Shown here: positions 7,069 through 13,125 of the stretch, in pieces
Layout: each line of letters opens with the position of its first letter
Numbering within the stretch: position 1 is the first letter of the stretch
Assembly: GCA_020446285.1 (NCBI GenBank)
Contig: JAGREZ010000244.1
Location: 1-13,125, forward strand
DNA from: Geminicoccaceae bacterium
Lineage (GTDB): Bacteria; Pseudomonadota; Alphaproteobacteria; Geminicoccales; Geminicoccaceae
Direction: 5' to 3'
Length of the DNA: 13,125 nucleotides
Program-made: the position numbers and the translations under genes
Notes under the pieces: generated by a model
Databases searched by the model: none
Seen by the model: only the letters and a program-made list of their open reading frames with translations
What the model was told of the DNA's origin: nothing

Positions 7069-7761
7069 ATGCGACTTGAGCCGTCACTGCGGCAGATGGT
7101 GCTCGACCTCCCCGTGCAGGAAGGTGCGGGGCTCGAGGATTTTCTTCGCGACCTCTCCAACGAGCAGGCCATCGACGCCGTGCTCTCCTGGCCGGACTGG
7201 CCCGCGCCGGCACTCATCATCGACGGACCGGCCGGTTGCGGAAAGAGCCATCTCGGGCGGATCTGGGCCGCGCGCGCCGGTGCACTGTTCCTGAGCGCGG
7301 CCGATGTCTTCGCCGATGGCTGCCCCATCGAACGGCTGGGCCGGCTGCGGGCCTGCGTGATCGACGATGCCGATCACGTCGAGGACGATGTGCTCCTGCT
7401 GCAACTCTACAATATCTGCCGCGAGCGCGGCGGTTCGGTCCTGCTCACTGCCTCCACGCCGCTGGGCGCCTGGCTGCCGACACTGCCCGACCTCGCCTCG
7501 AGGCTTCGCACATCGCTCACGGCGCACATCGCCGCCCCGCGCGACGAGCTCCTTGCCGCCGTCCTGGTCAAGCAGTTCCGCGACCGTCAGCTGAATGTCC
7601 CGGGCGAGGTCGTGACCTATCTCCTGCGCAACATGGAGCGCTCGTTCGAAGCCGCGCGCCGCACCGTCCGCGCCCTCGACCGTGCCTCCCTCCACGCCAA
7701 ATGGCCCATCACCCTGCCCCTCGCCCGCCGCGTCCTGGCACTCGTGCAGGATGATGCGTGA
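7069..7761 (+). CDS. hdaA: DnaA-like regulator, HdaA/Hda family (regulatory inactivation of DnaA)
   Basis: This is a 230-residue AAA+ protein with DnaA-like domain III and no DNA-binding domain IV. Near the N-terminus QMVLDLP (9-15) fits the sliding-clamp-binding motif used by Hda proteins. Walker A is GPAGCGKSH (53-61) and Walker B VIDDADH (97-103). Sensor 1 lies in VLLTAST, and LPDLASRLR carries the likely arginine finger. The sensor 2 helix is the EAARRTVRALD region. Hda bound to the loaded clamp stimulates ATP hydrolysis by DnaA and so prevents over-initiation; HdaA does this in Caulobacter. The start at 7069 has a modest ribosome-binding site. It lies third in the DUF2066/CDP-alcohol transferase operon, and its stop codon sits inside a 14-bp tandem repeat. 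Confidence 0.9.
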   Translation: MRLEPSLRQMVLDLPVQEGAGLEDFLRDLSNEQAIDAVLSWPDWPAPALIIDGPAGCGKSHLGRIWAARAGALFLSAADVFADGCPIERLGRLRACVIDDADHVEDDVLLLQLYNICRERGGSVLLTASTPLGAWLPTLPDLASRLRTSLTAHIAAPRDELLAAVLVKQFRDRQLNVPGEVVTYLLRNMERSFEAARRTVRALDRASLHAKWPITLPLARRVLALVQDDA

Positions 7762-7784
7762 GCCGGTCAGCGTGAGCCGGTCAG
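7757..7784. repeat. Perfect 14-bp tandem repeat across the hdaA stop codon
   Basis: CGTGAGCCGGTCAG occurs twice in direct succession (7757-7770 and 7771-7784). The first copy contains the TGA stop of hdaA (7759-7761). It looks like a local slippage duplication; no function is suggested by the sequence. Confidence 0.95.
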
Positions 7785-7851
7785 AAGAAGTTCCCTTTTC
7801 CACCCCTTCGGTATGCCCGAACGGACATCCTCCTCACAGCGCCCGTTCCTG

Positions 7852-7879
7852 TTGCTAACAGACTGGCGAAAGGGACAAT
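7852..7879 (+). promoter_or_regulatory. Possible sigma-70 type promoter of the 72-residue protein
   Basis: TTGCTA (7852-7857) and GACAAT (7874-7879) are separated by 16 bp and lie upstream of a good Shine-Dalgarno sequence, GGAGG (7892-7896). Both boxes match the consensus partly, so this is tentative. Confidence 0.25.
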
Positions 7880-7907
7880 TCCGGGCATTCGGGAGGAAAG
7901 ACAAGCC

Positions 7908-8126
7908 ATGTCACCGAAAAATGTCGCAATCGCGACACTGGTGCTGATCATCGCCATCCTGCTCATCAGGGACAGCGATGCCGGACCGCAGCCGACCGGG
8001 CGCTATCAGATCTCCGGGACCAATGCCACCATGTGGCGTGTGGATACAATCACCGGTGCGATGCGCTCCTGCCATCATCTCACCCACAATGGCCGGCGCA
8101 TGTATCGGTGTTTCGACGTCGAATGA
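7908..8126 (+). CDS. Small single-pass membrane/exported protein, 72 residues, unknown function
   Basis: I do not recognise the family. The N-terminus MSPKNVAIATLVLIIAILLI has a lysine followed by a 15-residue hydrophobic run (6-20), giving a membrane anchor or uncleaved signal. The remaining 50 residues would face the periplasm: GRYQISGTNATMWRVDTITG (31-50), then a pair of cysteines, Cys55 and Cys68, that could form a disulfide, with RMYRCFDVE at the end. The WRVDTITGAM segment resembles a beta-hairpin of the kind seen in small exported proteins whose tail reads 'R-x-D-T-x-T-G'. GGAGG at 7892-7896 supports the start, spaced somewhat long at 11 bp. It stands alone, 146 bp after hdaA and 121 bp before the SDR gene. 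It is probably real, given the start signals and the coherent membrane-plus-domain layout. Confidence 0.7.
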   Translation: MSPKNVAIATLVLIIAILLIRDSDAGPQPTGRYQISGTNATMWRVDTITGAMRSCHHLTHNGRRMYRCFDVE

Positions 8127-8247
8127 TGCAGGCGTGCCGTTGATCGCATCCGGCAGGGTGCTGAAAGAGGGCCATCTCTTCTCGACGCGGCCGCGCCGGA
8201 CGGGCATTGTCACCGCCGGCAGAATGCAATCGATCGAGGAGGATGGA

Positions 8248-9027
8248 ATGGATCTCGGGATCACTGGCAGGAAGGCGATCGTCTGCGCCGCGAGCAAGGG
8301 GCTCGGTCGCGCCTGTGCGATGTCGCTCGCAACGAACGGCGTCGATCTCGTCATGAACGCGCGGGGAGCGGATGCACTCGAGGCAACGGCGGCCGAGATC
8401 CGTGAAAGGACGGGTCGCGCGGTGACGACGGTCGCCTGCGACATCACCACCGCCGAAGGACGCAAACAGGTTCTCGACGCCGCAGGCGAAGTCGACATTC
8501 TCGTCAACAACGCCGGCGGCCCGCCGCCCGGCGATTTCCGCGAATGGGGCGAGGCAGAATGGATCAAGGCGGTGACCGCCAACATGATCACCCCCATCGA
8601 ACTCATCCGCGCGGTCGTCGACGGCATGGGCGAGCGCAGATTCGGGCGGATCGTCAACATCACCTCCTCAGCGGTCAAGGCACCGATTGCCGAACTGGGC
8701 CTTTCCAACGGCGCACGCACGGGCCTGACCGGGTTCGTCGCCGGAACCGCCCGAGCGGTGGCGCCCACGGGTGTGACCATCAACAATATCCTGCCCGGCC
8801 GCTTCGATACCGACCGCCTGCGCGGCAATTTCGAATTCAATGCGAAGAAGACCGGCAGGGATCCGGCCGAGATCGCGAAGAACGCCGCCGCTGCCATCCC
8901 CGCCCGCCGCTTCGGCGATCCGCACGAGTTCGGCGAGCTCTGCGCGTTCCTCTGCTCGGTGCAGGCAGGTTACATCACCGGCCAGAACCTTCTGATCGAC
9001 GGAGGCAGTTTTCCCGGAACCATGTAA
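8248..9027 (+). CDS. Atypical short-chain dehydrogenase/reductase lacking the YxxxK pair
   Basis: This is a 259-residue Rossmann-fold protein of the SDR superfamily, close to the FabG-like group. The cofactor loop reads AASKGLG (14-20) where TGxxxGxG is normal, so the first Gly is Ala14. NNAGG is present at 87-91 and the catalytic-strand Ser in NITSS (137-141). At the position of the catalytic Tyr-x3-Lys the sequence is Ser153-Asn-Gly-Ala-Arg157, so neither Tyr nor Lys is present. The C-terminal ITGQNLLIDGGSFPG is a normal SDR ending. Such SDR-like proteins with imperfect motifs form a known subgroup labelled beta-ketoacyl reductase-like; the substrate is unknown. AGGAGG (8237-8242) sets the start at 8248; longer in-frame starts upstream overlap the small gene and lack a site. 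anmK follows after 19 bp, so co-transcription is likely. Confidence 0.9.
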   Translation: MDLGITGRKAIVCAASKGLGRACAMSLATNGVDLVMNARGADALEATAAEIRERTGRAVTTVACDITTAEGRKQVLDAAGEVDILVNNAGGPPPGDFREWGEAEWIKAVTANMITPIELIRAVVDGMGERRFGRIVNITSSAVKAPIAELGLSNGARTGLTGFVAGTARAVAPTGVTINNILPGRFDTDRLRGNFEFNAKKTGRDPAEIAKNAAAAIPARRFGDPHEFGELCAFLCSVQAGYITGQNLLIDGGSFPGTM

Positions 9028-9046
9028 CAGGAGAAAAAGAGAGCCG

Positions 9047-10237
9047 ATGAAAACCGGCCACAGTCCGCTTGCCCGTCTCGAAGCCCTTTCTCGCAAGAAA
9101 AGGCCGGTGATCGCCGGGCTCATGTCCGGTACGTCGATGGACGGGCTCGACATCGCATTCTGCCACGTCGATGGGCAAGCCGGTGGCAAGCGGCGCATGG
9201 AGATGCTCGCCGCTCACACCGCCCCCATGCCCGATCGGTTTCGTCCACGCATCGAACAGGCCATGGAGGGCGATCTCGTCGAGGCGGCGCGGCTCGATAT
9301 CGAACTCGGCCGCTGGTATGCCGAGGCCACCCTCGATCTCGCGCGCAAACACGGAATAGCGGTCGATCTCGTCGGCAGCCACGGCCAGACGGTCTGTCAC
9401 GAGCATGGGCGCACGACGCTGCAGATCGGCGAGCCGGGTTTTCTGGCCAATCGGCTGGACTGCGTCGTCGCCCATGATTTCCGCCGGGGCGATGTCGTGG
9501 CCGGAGGCTGTGGTGCGCCGCTGGTGCCGATCTTCGACCGCCTCGTCATGGGGCTCGACGATGCGGCCGTGCTCTCGGTCAATATCGGCGGTATCGCCAA
9601 CCTCACCATCGTGCCACCACTGCACAGGAGCAACGAGGAGCCCCTCGCCTTCGATTGCGGCCCCGGCAACATGGTCATCGACCGGATCGTCGAACGCCGG
9701 ACGAACGGCACCACCCTTTTCGACGAAGGCGGTGCCGAAGCCGCGCGCGGCCGGGTCAACGAGAAGCTGCTTGCCGAACTCATGACCCACCCGTTCGTGA
9801 CTGCCGAGGCGCCCAAATCGGCGGGTCGCGAACAGTTCGGCCGGGAATTCACCGACGCGCTCGTCGAAAGGGCATCGCCGCAATCGGACAGCGACTGGCA
9901 GGATCTCCTCGCCACGGTCACCGCCTGGACAGCCGAATGCATCATTGCAGCAGCACGGGGCAAGCGGATCGAACGCGCCTTCATCGCCGGCGGTGGTGCA
10001 CACAATACAACGCTGATGGCCCGCCTTCGTCACGGACTGGCCGGAGTGGAATTCACCCATCCAGACGAGACAGGCATCGACCCCGACTTCAAGGAAGCCC
10101 TCGCATTCGCGCTCCTCGCCCAACTCCTGATCGAAGGCGAGCCCGCCAATGTCCCGCGTGCCACCGGCGCCGCCGGCCCCGCCCTTCTGGGCCGTCTGAC
10201 CTTCCCCGATGGCAGCTCATCACTCGACAGGGGGTGA
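9047..10237 (+). CDS. anmK: Anhydro-N-acetylmuramic acid kinase
   Basis: AnmK phosphorylates and opens 1,6-anhydro-MurNAc from peptidoglycan turnover to MurNAc-6-phosphate, feeding cell-wall recycling in the cytoplasm. The 396-residue protein carries the family motifs in order: GLMSGTSMDGLD (24-35), GSHGQTV (110-116), LQIG (125-128), DFR (144-146), GGCGAPLVP (153-161), NIGGIANLT (179-187), FDCGPGNMVID (202-212) and a late AGGGAHN nucleotide-binding loop. The catalytic Asp is expected in the FDCGPGN segment, from knowledge of the family. The N-terminal 20 residues before VIAGLMSG are longer than in some homologues but follow an AGGAG site (9029-9033). It lies 19 bp after the SDR gene and ends 24 bp from the convergent hydratase gene. 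Confidence 0.95.
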   Translation: MKTGHSPLARLEALSRKKRPVIAGLMSGTSMDGLDIAFCHVDGQAGGKRRMEMLAAHTAPMPDRFRPRIEQAMEGDLVEAARLDIELGRWYAEATLDLARKHGIAVDLVGSHGQTVCHEHGRTTLQIGEPGFLANRLDCVVAHDFRRGDVVAGGCGAPLVPIFDRLVMGLDDAAVLSVNIGGIANLTIVPPLHRSNEEPLAFDCGPGNMVIDRIVERRTNGTTLFDEGGAEAARGRVNEKLLAELMTHPFVTAEAPKSAGREQFGREFTDALVERASPQSDSDWQDLLATVTAWTAECIIAAARGKRIERAFIAGGGAHNTTLMARLRHGLAGVEFTHPDETGIDPDFKEALAFALLAQLLIEGEPANVPRATGAAGPALLGRLTFPDGSSSLDRG

Positions 10238-10261
10238 CGCCGGACGCGGCCGGTCGGCGGA
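10238..10261. terminator. Possible bidirectional stem between convergent anmK and hydratase genes
   Basis: CGCCG (10238-10242) and CGGCG (10255-10259) form an inverted repeat around a GC-rich loop in the 24-bp convergent gap. There is no T tract on either strand, so a rho-independent terminator is weakly supported. Confidence 0.25.
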
Positions 10262-11011
10262 TCAGACGTCGAGCCGGATGGATATCGAGCCGCGAACGCC
10301 GAAATCACCCGTGACGGAGTCGCCCGCCCTTACCGGAGTCACGCCTGTAATCGTCCCGGTACTGATCCACTGGCCCGCGCGAAGACCGGGCCCATTGTCG
10401 GCAAGCCAGCGCAGGGATTCGAGCGGATCGCCCAGGACGATATCGGCCGTACCGGCATTCTTCTCCTCGCCGTTGACAAGGCAGCATGCGGCGATTTCGC
10501 AAGCGGCGACGTCCTGCCAGCCGTCGATGGCGGCTCCGGCGGTGAACAGGACATTGCCGCCGAAATCGGGAATGGCACGGGCGGCGGTCAGCGGACCGGC
10601 GAGCTTCTGGCGCACGCCGATGAGCTCGATCGCCGGATGGGCGGAGGCGATGGCGGCACGCAGTTCATCGATCGTGTAGGACTCCGCACGTCTCGGCAGA
10701 TCGGCGGCGAGACGGAAGGCAAGTTCGATCTCGGCGGCAGCGAGACCCGGCGGGGCAGCGACATTCGCCTCACCGGAGACGTTGGCGGATGCCATGATCG
10801 GACCGTAGAACGGGCCGTCCGTCTTCAGCAATGCGCAGGCCTTCTCGTTGGTAGCGCCGATCTTCCAGCCGGCGATATCGCCACCGGCCGCCTCGACAGC
10901 GAGCCGCTGCACGGCATAGCCGTCGGCCAGGGCGGCTTCCTCGGGTGGATCGACGAGCGAGCGCGACCGGAAGGCATCGGCGAGGGCGCGGGCGGCGGTT
11001 TCGGCAGTCAT
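10262..11011 (-). CDS. 2-keto-4-pentenoate hydratase / fumarylacetoacetate hydrolase-fold protein
   Basis: This is a 249-residue enzyme of the MhpD/HpcG branch of the FAH superfamily. Such enzymes hydrate 2-oxopent-4-enoate-type acids or decarboxylate related ones in meta-cleavage and homoprotocatechuate-type catabolism, using Mg or Mn. Seen are GWKIGATN (48-55), the metal-binding Glu-x-Glu (Glu94 and Glu96 in AAEIELAF) with a third acid in PAIELI (Glu129), then NAGTADIVLGDPLESLRWLA and the closing STGTITGVTPVRAGDSV with a GD turn. The start at 11011 follows GGGGAG; the longer frame upstream lacks a ribosome-binding site. No other ring-cleavage genes are near, so the substrate cannot be assigned. 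It is divergent from the aminotransferase, suggesting a shared regulator. Confidence 0.85.
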   Translation of the reverse strand: MTAETAARALADAFRSRSLVDPPEEAALADGYAVQRLAVEAAGGDIAGWKIGATNEKACALLKTDGPFYGPIMASANVSGEANVAAPPGLAAAEIELAFRLAADLPRRAESYTIDELRAAIASAHPAIELIGVRQKLAGPLTAARAIPDFGGNVLFTAGAAIDGWQDVAACEIAACCLVNGEEKNAGTADIVLGDPLESLRWLADNGPGLRAGQWISTGTITGVTPVRAGDSVTGDFGVRGSISIRLDV

Positions 11012-11080
11012 GAAATGGTCTCCCCTTTTTGTCTGATCGCTGCCCCGCGCGGTGATGGTCGCGAGGCGTCCGTGCGCCGT

Positions 11081-11097
11081 TTGCAAGGGCCTTGCAA
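11081..11097. promoter_or_regulatory. Perfect 17-bp palindrome, candidate operator between divergent genes
   Basis: TTGCAAGG (11081-11088), G, CCTTGCAA (11090-11097) is a perfect 8-1-8 inverted repeat. It lies 69 bp upstream of the hydratase start and 116 bp upstream of the aminotransferase start, a usual place for a dimeric repressor or activator. No regulator gene is adjacent, so the binding protein is unknown. Confidence 0.55.
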
Positions 11098-11159
11098 CGT
11101 CGCGGCGGCCTCAGTGATAACGCTTCGTGCGGATACCGGACAGCGCTTCGAGCGCGCAA

Positions 11160-11188
11160 TTGACAGTATGCCCGGACAGGCAGAAAAA
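11160..11188 (+). promoter_or_regulatory. Possible promoter of the aminotransferase gene
   Basis: A consensus -35 box TTGACA lies at 11160-11165, 48 bp before the start codon. The position 17 bp downstream reads GAAAAA, a poor -10 box, so only the -35 half is convincing. Confidence 0.3.
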
Positions 11189-11213
11189 GGCTGCAATACG
11201 ACAGGAGGTGCCG

Positions 11214-12554
11214 ATGCTGACCGAAGACATGACGAACGTGCCGAACGACCTTGAAGCGTTCTGGATCCCGTTCACGCCGAACAAGCAGTTCAAGGCGGCG
11301 CCGCGCCTGCTGGCGAAGGCCGAGAACATGCATTTCACCTCCACCGACGGCCGCAGGATCCTCGATGCGACGGCCGGACTCTGGTGCTGTAATGCCGGGC
11401 ATGGCCGCGAGCGGATCGTCAAGGCGGTGCAGGCGCAGGTCGCCGAACTCGACTTCGCCCCCTCCTTCCAGTTCAGCCATCCCAAGGCGTTCGAGCTCGC
11501 CTCGAAGCTTGCCAATCTCTTCCCCGGCCAGCTCGACTACGCCTTCTTCACCAATTCGGGCTCGGAATCGGTCGACACCGCTCTCAAGATCGCGCTGGCC
11601 TATCAGCGTGCGCGCGGTGAAGGCACGCGCACCAGACTGATCGGTCGTGAGCGTGGCTATCACGGCGTGGGGTTCGGTGGCATTTCCGTGGGCGGCATGG
11701 TGGCCAATCGCAAATGGTTCGGTCAGGCGCTCGGCGGCATCGACCACCTGTCGCACACGCTCGACATCGAAAGGAATGCCTTCACGAAAGGCCAGCCGGA
11801 GCATGGTGCACATCTCGCCGATGAACTCGAAAGGCTGGTCGCCCTGCATGACGCCTCGAACATAGCCGCCGTCATCATCGAGCCCGTCGCCGGCTCCATC
11901 GGCGTTTATCCGCCGCCACGCGGCTATCTCGAAAAGATCCGCGAGATCACGAAGAAGCACGGCATCCTGCTCATCTTCGACGAGGTGATTACCGCCTATG
12001 GCCGCCTCGGCAAGGGATCGGCGGCGGAATATTTCGGCGTCGAGCCGGATCTCGTCACCACCGCCAAGGGGCTCACCTCGGGCGTGATTCCCATGGGTGC
12101 GGTCATGGCATCGAAGGAAATCTACGATACCATCATCGGCAGCCAGGCGGACGAGCGTCTGATCGAGCTCTTCCACGGTTACACCTACAGTGCCCACCCC
12201 GTCGCCTGCGCCGCGGCTCTGGCGACCCTCGAAACCTACAAGGAAGAAGGCCTGTTCGAACGCGCAGCGTCACTCGCTCCCGTCTGGGAGGAAGCGCTGC
12301 ACAGCCTCGCTGGCGAGCCGAACATCATCGATATCCGCAATATCGGCCTCATGGGCGCTGTCGAGATGTCCTCCATTCCGGGCAAGGTCGGCCATCGTGC
12401 CTACGAGGCCATGCGCCTGGGCTTCCATGAGCATGACATCATGCTCCGCATCACCGGCGACACCATCGCCCTGTCGCCGCCGCTGATCGTCAGCGAGGAG
12501 CAGATCAGCCAGATCATCGACAAGTTGCGCAAGATCGTGCACGCGGTCGCCTGA
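11214..12554 (+). CDS. Omega-amino acid (beta-alanine):pyruvate aminotransferase, class III PLP
   Basis: This 446-residue fold-type I class III aminotransferase is very like the Pseudomonas beta-alanine:pyruvate transaminase recalled from memory. It moves the terminal amino group of beta-alanine or similar omega-amino acids to pyruvate, giving malonate semialdehyde and alanine. Motifs are WIPFTPNKQF (17-26), GLWCCNAGHG (55-64), NSGSESVDTALK for the PLP phosphate (114-125), RERGYHG (145-151), IFDEVIT with Asp256 contacting the pyridine nitrogen, and TTAKGLTSG with the Schiff-base Lys285. HGYTYSAHPVACAAAL follows near residue 322. AGGAGG (11203-11208) five bases before the ATG fixes the start. 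The reading frame continues 29 codons further upstream, without a site. Related omega-transaminases acting on other amines cannot be excluded. Confidence 0.93.
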   Translation: MLTEDMTNVPNDLEAFWIPFTPNKQFKAAPRLLAKAENMHFTSTDGRRILDATAGLWCCNAGHGRERIVKAVQAQVAELDFAPSFQFSHPKAFELASKLANLFPGQLDYAFFTNSGSESVDTALKIALAYQRARGEGTRTRLIGRERGYHGVGFGGISVGGMVANRKWFGQALGGIDHLSHTLDIERNAFTKGQPEHGAHLADELERLVALHDASNIAAVIIEPVAGSIGVYPPPRGYLEKIREITKKHGILLIFDEVITAYGRLGKGSAAEYFGVEPDLVTTAKGLTSGVIPMGAVMASKEIYDTIIGSQADERLIELFHGYTYSAHPVACAAALATLETYKEEGLFERAASLAPVWEEALHSLAGEPNIIDIRNIGLMGAVEMSSIPGKVGHRAYEAMRLGFHEHDIMLRITGDTIALSPPLIVSEEQISQIIDKLRKIVHAVA

Positions 12555-12568
12555 GCAAACCAACGCCC

Positions 12569-12602
12569 CGCGCGGCGCGCAATTTCTCCGCGCTGCCGCG
12601 CG
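12569..12602 (+). terminator. Strong GC hairpin after the aminotransferase gene
   Basis: CGCGCGGCGCGC (12569-12580) pairs with 12590-12602 (GCGC, a bulged T, then GCCGCGCG) around a 9-nt loop, 15 bp after the stop codon. The 12-pair GC stem is very stable. No T tract follows, so it may act as a factor-dependent terminator or a 3' stabilising structure. Confidence 0.45.
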
Positions 12603-12652
12603 AGCCGGCATCGAATCCACTCGACATGGACAGTCGGGTCGGCTAGGTCGGT

Positions 12653-12689
12653 TTTACTGATAATTCGATATTTGTCTAAATATCGAATT
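12653..12689 (+). promoter_or_regulatory. ArsR-type operator/promoter candidate upstream of arsC
   Basis: AATTCGATATTT (12662-12673), four spacer bases GTCT, then its exact reverse complement (12678-12689) form a perfect 12-4-12 palindrome in an AT-rich island. A possible -35 box TTTACT (12653-12658) and a -10 box CTAAAT (12676-12681), 17 bp apart, would place the -10 inside the palindrome, as for a repressor-controlled promoter. ArsR/SmtB repressors bind AT-rich inverted repeats and commonly control arsC. No arsR gene lies upstream in the window; it may lie downstream. Confidence 0.55.
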
Positions 12690-12775
12690 TCATGGAAGTC
12701 CACCTTCCCGACCGACCCGAAACCCGCTTGTGTCCGGTATCGCCAGTATCCGGCAAGAAAAGGGAACCTGAAACC

Positions 12776-13125
12776 ATGTCGGATCCGATCTACAACGTTC
12801 TTTTCCTTTGTACCGGGAATTCCGCCCGCAGCATCATGGCGGAGTGCTCCCTGCAACGCTGGAGCCAGGGACGCTTTCGCGCCTTTTCCGCCGGCAGCCA
12901 GCCCAGGGGAAGCGTTCACCCCGAAGCCCTCGCACTCATGCGCAAACTCAACTTCAAGACGGACCATCTGCGTTCGAAGAGCTGGGACGAGTTCACCACT
13001 CCGGACGCTCCGGTGATGGATTTCGTCTTCACGGTCTGTGACAATGCCGCAAACGAGGCCTGTCCGGCATGGCCGGGACAGCCGATGACCGCTCATTGGG
13101 GTGTGGAGGATCCGGCAGCCTTCGT
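12776..13125 (+). CDS. arsC: Arsenate reductase ArsC, low-molecular-weight phosphatase type (3' end cut by window edge)
   Basis: The visible 116 residues begin [20 protein letters not shown]. The P-loop Cys12-x5-Arg18 (CTGNSAR) is the active site of the low-molecular-weight tyrosine phosphatase fold, and the Asn-Ser-Ala-Arg-Ser form is usual in ArsC of this class. Further family segments are [16 protein letters not shown] (about 38-53), [26 protein letters not shown] (with Cys residues that could serve in disulfide relay) and [12 protein letters not shown], where the Glu-Asp-Pro region holds the general acid. The enzyme reduces arsenate to arsenite in the cytoplasm for export. The start is supported by AGGGA (12761-12765). 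The upstream palindrome suggests control by an ArsR repressor, and export or regulator genes are expected beyond the window. A plain protein phosphatase is less likely, given the ArsC-type tail. Confidence 0.9.
   Translation, partial: MSDPIYNVLFLCTGNSARSIMAECSLQRWSQGRFRAFSAGSQPRGSVHPEALALMRKLNFKTDHLRSKSWDEFTTPDAPVMDFVFTVCDNAANEACPAWPGQPMTAHWGVEDPAAF

Noticed and set aside
10770..12197. 475-codon minus-strand open frame
   Set aside because: It lies antisense to the aminotransferase gene and runs into the hydratase in another frame; it has no motifs and is an effect of high GC in the third position.
12731..12753. Second inverted repeat (CCGG...CCGG) just before arsC
   Set aside because: The arms match only over four bases and the interior does not pair, so it is weaker than chance expectation in GC-rich DNA.
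1..13125. CRISPR array or rRNA
   Set aside because: No regularly spaced short repeats and no rRNA-like sequence were seen; the only long repeat is the two-copy 251-bp one.

Overview
The window is high-GC chromosomal DNA of an alphaproteobacterium. The main grounds are the run DUF2066 protein / CDP-alcohol phosphatidyltransferase / HdaA-type DnaA-like protein beside purM-purN, the GatCA pair, and strong G/C third-position codon bias. No genus can be named from the sequence alone. Almost all of it is orderly core or metabolic gene content; one short segment, 1341-3525, is clearly foreign in character.

Layout. 1-1104 (minus): gatA (3' part outside the window) and gatC, translationally coupled, for tRNA-dependent amidation. 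1257-1346 (plus): tRNA-Ser(UGA). 1341-3525: an accessory insert directly at the tRNA 3' end. It holds one complete minus-strand gene for an unrecognised 539-residue coiled-coil protein, and then a second, truncated copy of the same gene's 3' end. Both copies lie inside a 251-bp direct repeat with a period of exactly 1851 bp. 3526-5204 (minus): purN and purM, overlapping by 22 bp. 5255-7761 (plus): DUF2066 exported protein, CDP-alcohol phosphatidyltransferase and HdaA-like replication regulator. 7908-8126 (plus): a 72-residue single-pass membrane or exported protein. 8248-10237 (plus): an atypical short-chain dehydrogenase and anmK (anhydro-MurNAc kinase, cell-wall recycling). 10262-11011 (minus): a 2-keto-4-pentenoate hydratase/FAH-type enzyme. 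11214-12554 (plus): an omega-amino acid (beta-alanine):pyruvate aminotransferase. 12662-12689: a perfect 12-4-12 palindrome. 12776-end (plus): arsC of the low-molecular-weight phosphatase type, cut by the window edge.

How the parts relate. purM-purN and the DUF2066 operon are divergent, with only 50 bp between start codons. The hydratase and aminotransferase are divergent around a 17-bp palindrome and may share a regulator. The arsC upstream palindrome looks like an ArsR-type operator.

The best candidate for something undescribed is the tRNA-Ser-anchored unit. It is a single-gene, 1851-bp module without its own recombinase, bounded by an 18-bp repeat that contains the tRNA CCA tail. Beside it is a diverged relative of the same module, whose reading frame happens to be in phase with the purN stop codon. 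Its role (for example phage defence) is inference, not shown.
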